Below, one piece after another: positions 60,359 through 64,000 of a stretch of DNA of 64,000 bases; positions within the stretch are counted from its first letter, which is position 1; each line of letters opens with the position of its first letter. The notes beneath the pieces were generated by a model that saw nothing but the letters and a program-made list of their open reading frames with translations, was not told where the DNA came from and searched no databases. A program made the position numbers and the translations under genes. This DNA is from Opitutaceae bacterium (lineage in GTDB: Bacteria; Verrucomicrobiota; Verrucomicrobiia; Opitutales; Opitutaceae): positions 62,001 through 126,000 of the forward strand of contig JAEUHC010000021.1 of the NCBI GenBank assembly GCA_016794785.1, given 5' to 3'.

Positions 60359-61487
60359 CCGCGGCCTCCGCGGCGAACTCCGCGAGGACGAGCGGATCCG
60401 TTTCGCTCGCGGCGGTGGCGGCGAGCGCGGGGCCGCCGCCGAGGCGGAAGACCGCCCACACCGCATGCGCGCGCACGAGCGGCGCGGCGTGCGCGGTGGC
60501 GAGCGCGGTGAGCTGGGGCAGGAGCGAGGTGTCGCCGCTGTTGCCGGCGACGATGCAGGCGTTGCGCAGGAGGCCGGTGAGCTTGAGGCGCTTCATCGGC
60601 GTGCGGCGAAACACCGCCGCGAACTTCTCCGGGGTGAGCCCAAGAATCTCCGCGAGCGGGATCTCCGCGAGATCGTGGCGGGCGGCGAGCAGGAGGCGGC
60701 GGCCCTCCTGCGCGAAACGATTCCACGGGCAGACTTCCAGGCAGACATCGCAGCCGTAGATGCGCTGGCCGATGCCGGCGCGCAGCGCGCGCGGGATCAC
60801 GCCCTTGTTCTCGATCGTCTGGTAGGAGATGCAGCGCCGCGCATCGACGACGCCGGGCGCGGGGAAGGCCGCGGTCGGGCACGCCTCCAGGCAGCGCGTG
60901 CAGCTCCCGCAGAGCGTGCCCACGTCGCGCGTGTGAAAATCGTTCTTCACCGGCGCGTCGGGCGCGAACTCGATCCGCGTGAGAATCGCGGCGAGGAAGA
61001 GCCAGTTGCCGTGGCGCCGCGAGATGAGCATCGCGTTTTTCCCGGTGAAACCGAGGCCCGCGCGCGCGGCCCACGAGCGCTCAAGCACGGGGCCGGTGTC
61101 GGTGTAGGCGCGGTAGTCGTCGCGCGTGGCGCCGTAGAGTTCGCCGAGGAGGCGGCCGGCTTCATCGAGTGCCGGAGCAATCGTGTCGTGGTAATCCTCG
61201 TGGAGGGCGTAGCGGGCCCAGGTCGGCCGGGTCGGCGCGGCGATTTTCTCCGCCCAATAATTCACGCCGAGCATGATGACGGAGCGCGCGCCGGCGACGA
61301 CGAGCTGCGGATCGAGGCGCTTCTCCGCGGTGCGCTCCATCCAGTGCATGTCGGCGTGGTGGCCGGCGGTGAGCCAGGCGCGGAGTGGGGCGGTCGGAGC
61401 CTCGTCGAGGCGGGCGAACCGCACGTCGTCGAACCCCAGCGCCGCGAGCCGGCGGCGCAGCTCCTCCTGCCGGTCGGTGGCGCTCAC
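60351..61487 (-). CDS. queG: Epoxyqueuosine reductase
   Basis: 378 residues. It has the cobalamin-binding N-terminal domain of QueG (GARSVIMLGVNYW, WARYALHEDYHD), two 4Fe-4S sets (CGSCTRCLEACPTAAF and CDVCLEVCPWNRF) and a HEAT-like C-terminal region. It reduces epoxyqueuosine to queuosine in tRNA anticodon loops. The start GTG at 61487 overlaps the aroK stop (GTGA). Family length is normal. No other queuosine genes are in the window. Confidence 0.95.
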   Translation of the reverse strand: MSATDRQEELRRRLAALGFDDVRFARLDEAPTAPLRAWLTAGHHADMHWMERTAEKRLDPQLVVAGARSVIMLGVNYWAEKIAAPTRPTWARYALHEDYHDTIAPALDEAGRLLGELYGATRDDYRAYTDTGPVLERSWAARAGLGFTGKNAMLISRRHGNWLFLAAILTRIEFAPDAPVKNDFHTRDVGTLCGSCTRCLEACPTAAFPAPGVVDARRCISYQTIENKGVIPRALRAGIGQRIYGCDVCLEVCPWNRFAQEGRRLLLAARHDLAEIPLAEILGLTPEKFAAVFRRTPMKRLKLTGLLRNACIVAGNSGDTSLLPQLTALATAHAAPLVRAHAVWAVFRLGGGPALAATAASETDPLVLAEFAAEAAAT

Positions 61488-62029
61488 GGGTGCGCGCGGG
61501 CGAAGTCCGCCGCGTCGCGCCGCCACGCGCGCAGCACGTGCGCCGCGATGTCGGAGAGCGGACGGCCGTCGGTCAGGATGACCGTGCCCGACTGCTTGTA
61601 GATCGGCTCGCGCGCGGCGTAGAGCGTGCGGACGCGCTCCTCGGGATTCTCGACTTCGAGCAACGGGCGGTTCCGCTGGCGCGCGGTGCGCGCGAGGATG
61701 GTGTCGAGCGAGGCGTGCAGGCAGACGACGACGCCCTTCGATTTCAGGAGCTCCAGCATGCCGGGCTGCACGACGAGTCCGCCGCCGCAGGCCACGAGGG
61801 TGCGCTGCGCCGGGTGGCCATGCTCGATGAATTCCCGCTCCATCGCGCGGAACGCCGGCTCGCCGTCCTGCGCGAAGATCTCCGGGATCGTCTTCCGCTG
61901 CTGCCGCTCGATTTCGTGGTCGCTGTCGAGGGCGTGGAAGCCGGTCCGCTGCGCGACCGCGCGGCCCACGGTGGTTTTGCCGGTGCCCATGAAGCCGACG
62001 AGGTAGAGGTTGACGTCCGCTGGATTCAT
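61484..62029 (-). CDS. aroK: Shikimate kinase
   Basis: 181 residues. The Walker A motif is GFMGTGKTTVGR, followed by LDSDHEIERQQRKTIPEIF for shikimate and metal binding, the CGGGLV motif, and the lid RNRPLLE. It makes shikimate 3-phosphate in aromatic amino acid synthesis. The start at 62029 matches the family. Its stop overlaps the queG start. It is divergent from the aldolase gene, 57 bases apart. Confidence 0.93.
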   Translation of the reverse strand: MNPADVNLYLVGFMGTGKTTVGRAVAQRTGFHALDSDHEIERQQRKTIPEIFAQDGEPAFRAMEREFIEHGHPAQRTLVACGGGLVVQPGMLELLKSKGVVVCLHASLDTILARTARQRNRPLLEVENPEERVRTLYAAREPIYKQSGTVILTDGRPLSDIAAHVLRAWRRDAADFARAHP

Positions 62030-62086
62030 CGCGTGCGTTTCGAGCAGAAACGTGCGCGTCGCAAATTGCCAGACCCCAAAAGCCCC

Positions 62087-63130
62087 ATGACGCGTCCCGC
62101 GAATTTCACCTTCGCGAGCGACAACACCGCCGGTGTCTGCCCCGAGGCGTTCGCCGCGATTCGCGACGCCAATTCCGGCCGCGCGCCCAGCTACGGCGAC
62201 GATGCGGCCACGGCCGAGGCGAAGCGTCTGTTCGCGCAGATCTTCGAGGCGGAGTGCGAGGTGTTCTTCGTCTTCAACGGCACGGCGGCCAACGCCCTCG
62301 TGCTCGCCGCGCTCTGCCAGCGGCACCACGCCGTGCTCTGTCACGCGCTCGCGCACATCGAGACCGACGAGTGCGGCGCGCCGGAATTTTTCACCGGCGG
62401 GGCCAAGCTCCTCCCGCTCGCGGGCGAGCACGCGAAGCTCTGTCCCGCTGATCTCGCTCCGGCGCTCGCGCGCGGGCATGGCGTGCATTTTCCGAAGGCC
62501 CGTGCGCTCTCGCTCACGCAGGCGACGGAGCTGGGCACGCTCTACACGCCGGCGGAGCTGCGCGCGCTGGCGGATTGCGCGCACGCGCGCGGACTCGCGG
62601 TGCAGATGGATGGCGCGCGTTTCGCCAACGCCGCCGCGGCGCTCGCGCCGCGCGGCGTGTCGCCGGCCGATCTCACGTGGCGCTCGGGCGTCGATGTGCT
62701 GTGCCTCGGTGGCACGAAGAACGGCCTGCTCGGCACCGAGGCGGTCGTCTTCTTCAACCGCGCGCTCGCGGCCGAGTTTGAGTATCGGGTGAAGCAAGCC
62801 GGGCAGCTCGCGTCGAAGATGCGCTTCGCCGCCGCGCAGTGGGTCGCGGTGCTGCGCGACGGTGCGTGGCTCCGGCACGCGGCGCACGCCAACGGGCAGG
62901 CGCAAAAATTATCCGCGGGCCTGCGCGAGCTGGGCTTCGCCCTTGTGACGCCGACGGAAGCCAACGGTGTGTTCGTCGAGCTGTCGCCGCGTGTCGCGGC
63001 GGGGCTCGAGGCGCGGGGTTGGCATTTCTACAAATTCGTCGGCGAGCACGGCTACCGCTTCATGTGCGCGTGGGACACGGCGGACGCCGACGTGGCGGCG
63101 CTGCTCGCGGATGTGCGGGCGGTGCGGTAG
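62087..63130 (+). CDS. Low-specificity L-threonine aldolase-like PLP enzyme
   Basis: 347 residues of fold type I PLP enzymes. It begins FASDNTAGVCPEAFAAI and has the GTAANALVLAAL, HIETDECGAPEFF and MDGARFANA segments. The PLP-binding lysine lies in CLGGTKNGLLG. Family members cleave threonine or related beta-hydroxy amino acids to glycine and an aldehyde. The substrate could differ in this organism. It converges with asd, with only a hairpin-like gap between them. Confidence 0.88.
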   Translation: MTRPANFTFASDNTAGVCPEAFAAIRDANSGRAPSYGDDAATAEAKRLFAQIFEAECEVFFVFNGTAANALVLAALCQRHHAVLCHALAHIETDECGAPEFFTGGAKLLPLAGEHAKLCPADLAPALARGHGVHFPKARALSLTQATELGTLYTPAELRALADCAHARGLAVQMDGARFANAAAALAPRGVSPADLTWRSGVDVLCLGGTKNGLLGTEAVVFFNRALAAEFEYRVKQAGQLASKMRFAAAQWVAVLRDGAWLRHAAHANGQAQKLSAGLRELGFALVTPTEANGVFVELSPRVAAGLEARGWHFYKFVGEHGYRFMCAWDTADADVAALLADVRAVR

Positions 63131-63161
63131 GACCTCGGCTCGCCGCGGCCGTTGGAGGTGA

Positions 63162-63181
63162 GGCCTGAGCAAGCTCAGGCC
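63162..63181. terminator. Bidirectional terminator candidate between aldolase gene and asd
   Basis: GGCCTGAG and CTCAGGCC form a perfect 8-bp stem around CAAG. It sits between two convergent stop codons. There is no T-run on either strand, so if it terminates transcription it is not a classic intrinsic terminator. Confidence 0.35.
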
Positions 63182-63201
63182 CTGCGATATGGGATTCGCC
63201 C

Positions 63202-64000
63202 TCACGCGGTCGCCAGCGCCCGCGGCTTGAGCAGGCCCTCGCGCACCATCAGCTCGGCGTTCTGAATCGCATTCAGTGCCGCGCCTTTCCAGAGGTTGTC
63301 GCCGCTCACCCAGAGCGCGAGGCCGTTGTCCAGCGCGGTGTCGATCCGGATGCGGCCGACGCCGCACTTCACCTTCTTGCTGAAATCGAGCGGCGTGGGG
63401 TAGGCCTGCTTCGCCGGATCATCGACGAGTTCCGCGCCGGCAAACGCCGCGACCGCGGCGCGCGCGGCCTCGACCGAGACGGGGCGCTCGAACTCCGCGT
63501 TGACCGAGATGGAGTGCGCCCGCACGACCGGCACGCGCACCGTGGTGGCCGAGACCTTGAGATTCGGCAGGCCCATGATTTTGCGGCTCTCGAGCATCAT
63601 CTTGGTCTCCTCGCCCGTGTAGCCGTTGGGCCCGAACGAATCGACCTGCGGGATCACGTTGAACGCGATCTGGTAGGCGTAGACTTTCTTGGCGATGGGC
63701 GCGCCCTTCACGTGCGACTGGATCTGATCCTCGAGTTCGCGCACGGCCTCGGCGCCGGTGCCGGAGACGGACTGGTAGGTGCTGGCGAAATAGCGCTTCA
63801 GGCCAAACGCCTTGTGCAGCGGCCACAGCGCCATGAGCGTGACGGCGGTGGAGCAATTCGGGTTGGCGATGATTCCCTTGTGGCGGCGCAGGCCCTCGGG
63901 ATTGATCTCGGGGATGACGAGCGGGACCTCCGGGTCCATGCGGTAGTGCGAGCTCTTGTCGATCACGAGGCAGCCGTCCTTCACGGCGTCGGGGGCGAGG
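63202..64000 (-). CDS. asd: Aspartate-semialdehyde dehydrogenase, N-terminus cut by window edge
   Basis: About 266 residues are visible, reading in from the right edge (LAPDAVKDGCLVIDKSSHYRM). The catalytic cysteine lies in NPNCSTAVTLMAL. YFASTYQSVSGTGAEAVREL, FNVIPQVDSFGPNGYTGEE and VRVPVVRAHSISVNAEF are typical of the Asd family. It reduces aspartyl phosphate to the semialdehyde used for lysine, threonine and methionine. The NADP-binding N-terminus lies outside the window. Confidence 0.95.
   Translation of the reverse strand, partial: LAPDAVKDGCLVIDKSSHYRMDPEVPLVIPEINPEGLRRHKGIIANPNCSTAVTLMALWPLHKAFGLKRYFASTYQSVSGTGAEAVRELEDQIQSHVKGAPIAKKVYAYQIAFNVIPQVDSFGPNGYTGEETKMMLESRKIMGLPNLKVSATTVRVPVVRAHSISVNAEFERPVSVEAARAAVAAFAGAELVDDPAKQAYPTPLDFSKKVKCGVGRIRIDTALDNGLALWVSGDNLWKGAALNAIQNAELMVREGLLKPRALATA

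Overview
The window comes from a GC-rich bacterial chromosome. The gene families point to Verrucomicrobiota, most likely a relative of Opitutaceae. The markers are a DUF1587/DUF1592-type cytochrome protein, TIGR03067-like and PVC-type haem dehydrogenase/HEAT proteins, a Tat-exported Gfo/Idh oxidoreductase, a PmoA-like (DUF6807) fusion, an XylR-type PBP1/AraC regulator and a sulfatase remnant. LPS-type glycosyltransferases and MsbA indicate a Gram-negative envelope. This placement is by family content only; no marker phylogeny was run. Many genes overlap by 4 to 26 bases, and few have a Shine-Dalgarno sequence.

Layout. 1-3.2 kb (-): a partial secreted cytochrome protein, an AHSA1/SRPBCC protein, a TIGR03067-like protein and RmuC. 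3.3-10.3 kb (+): five overlapping genes encoding a receiver/histidine kinase, a ketoacyl-synthase-like protein lacking both catalytic histidines, a 7TM histidine kinase, a degenerate kinase and a nucleotidyltransferase. 10.2-11.2 kb: an ABC ATPase without an adjacent permease. 11.3-25 kb: a polysaccharide or sugar-catabolism block with two Gfo/Idh proteins, a HEAT protein, two very large haem dehydrogenases, a sulfatase remnant and an XylR-like regulator. 25-30 kb: a glycine-rich lipoprotein, surE, pnp, rpsO and a DciA-like protein. 30-35.3 kb: LPS assembly (two GT2, a methyltransferase, a GT9 and MsbA), followed by a VapBC-like pair.

35.9-46.4 kb: an Opp-type permease pair, three related peptide-binding lipoproteins, an M28 peptidase, a TonB-domain lipoprotein, and a YhcG/DUF1016 nuclease whose coding sequence contains five palindromes. 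46.4-49.3 kb: ispF, ispD, pyrF and divergent ispE. 49.4-51.9 kb: PTS enzyme I and a lipoprotein. 51.9-60.4 kb: a six-gene operon (ACP-dehydratase fusion, ketoacyl synthase, SDR, MGDG-synthase-like enzyme, two GT4) with a divergent GT4 and thioesterase, which looks like a dedicated acyl-chain/glycolipid pathway. 60.3-64 kb: queG, aroK, a threonine aldolase-like protein and partial asd.

The most unusual parts are the coupled signalling operon at 3.3-10.3 kb, the palindromes inside the YhcG gene, and the acyl/glycolipid operon at 52-60 kb. No tRNA, rRNA, CRISPR array, integrase or transposase was seen.
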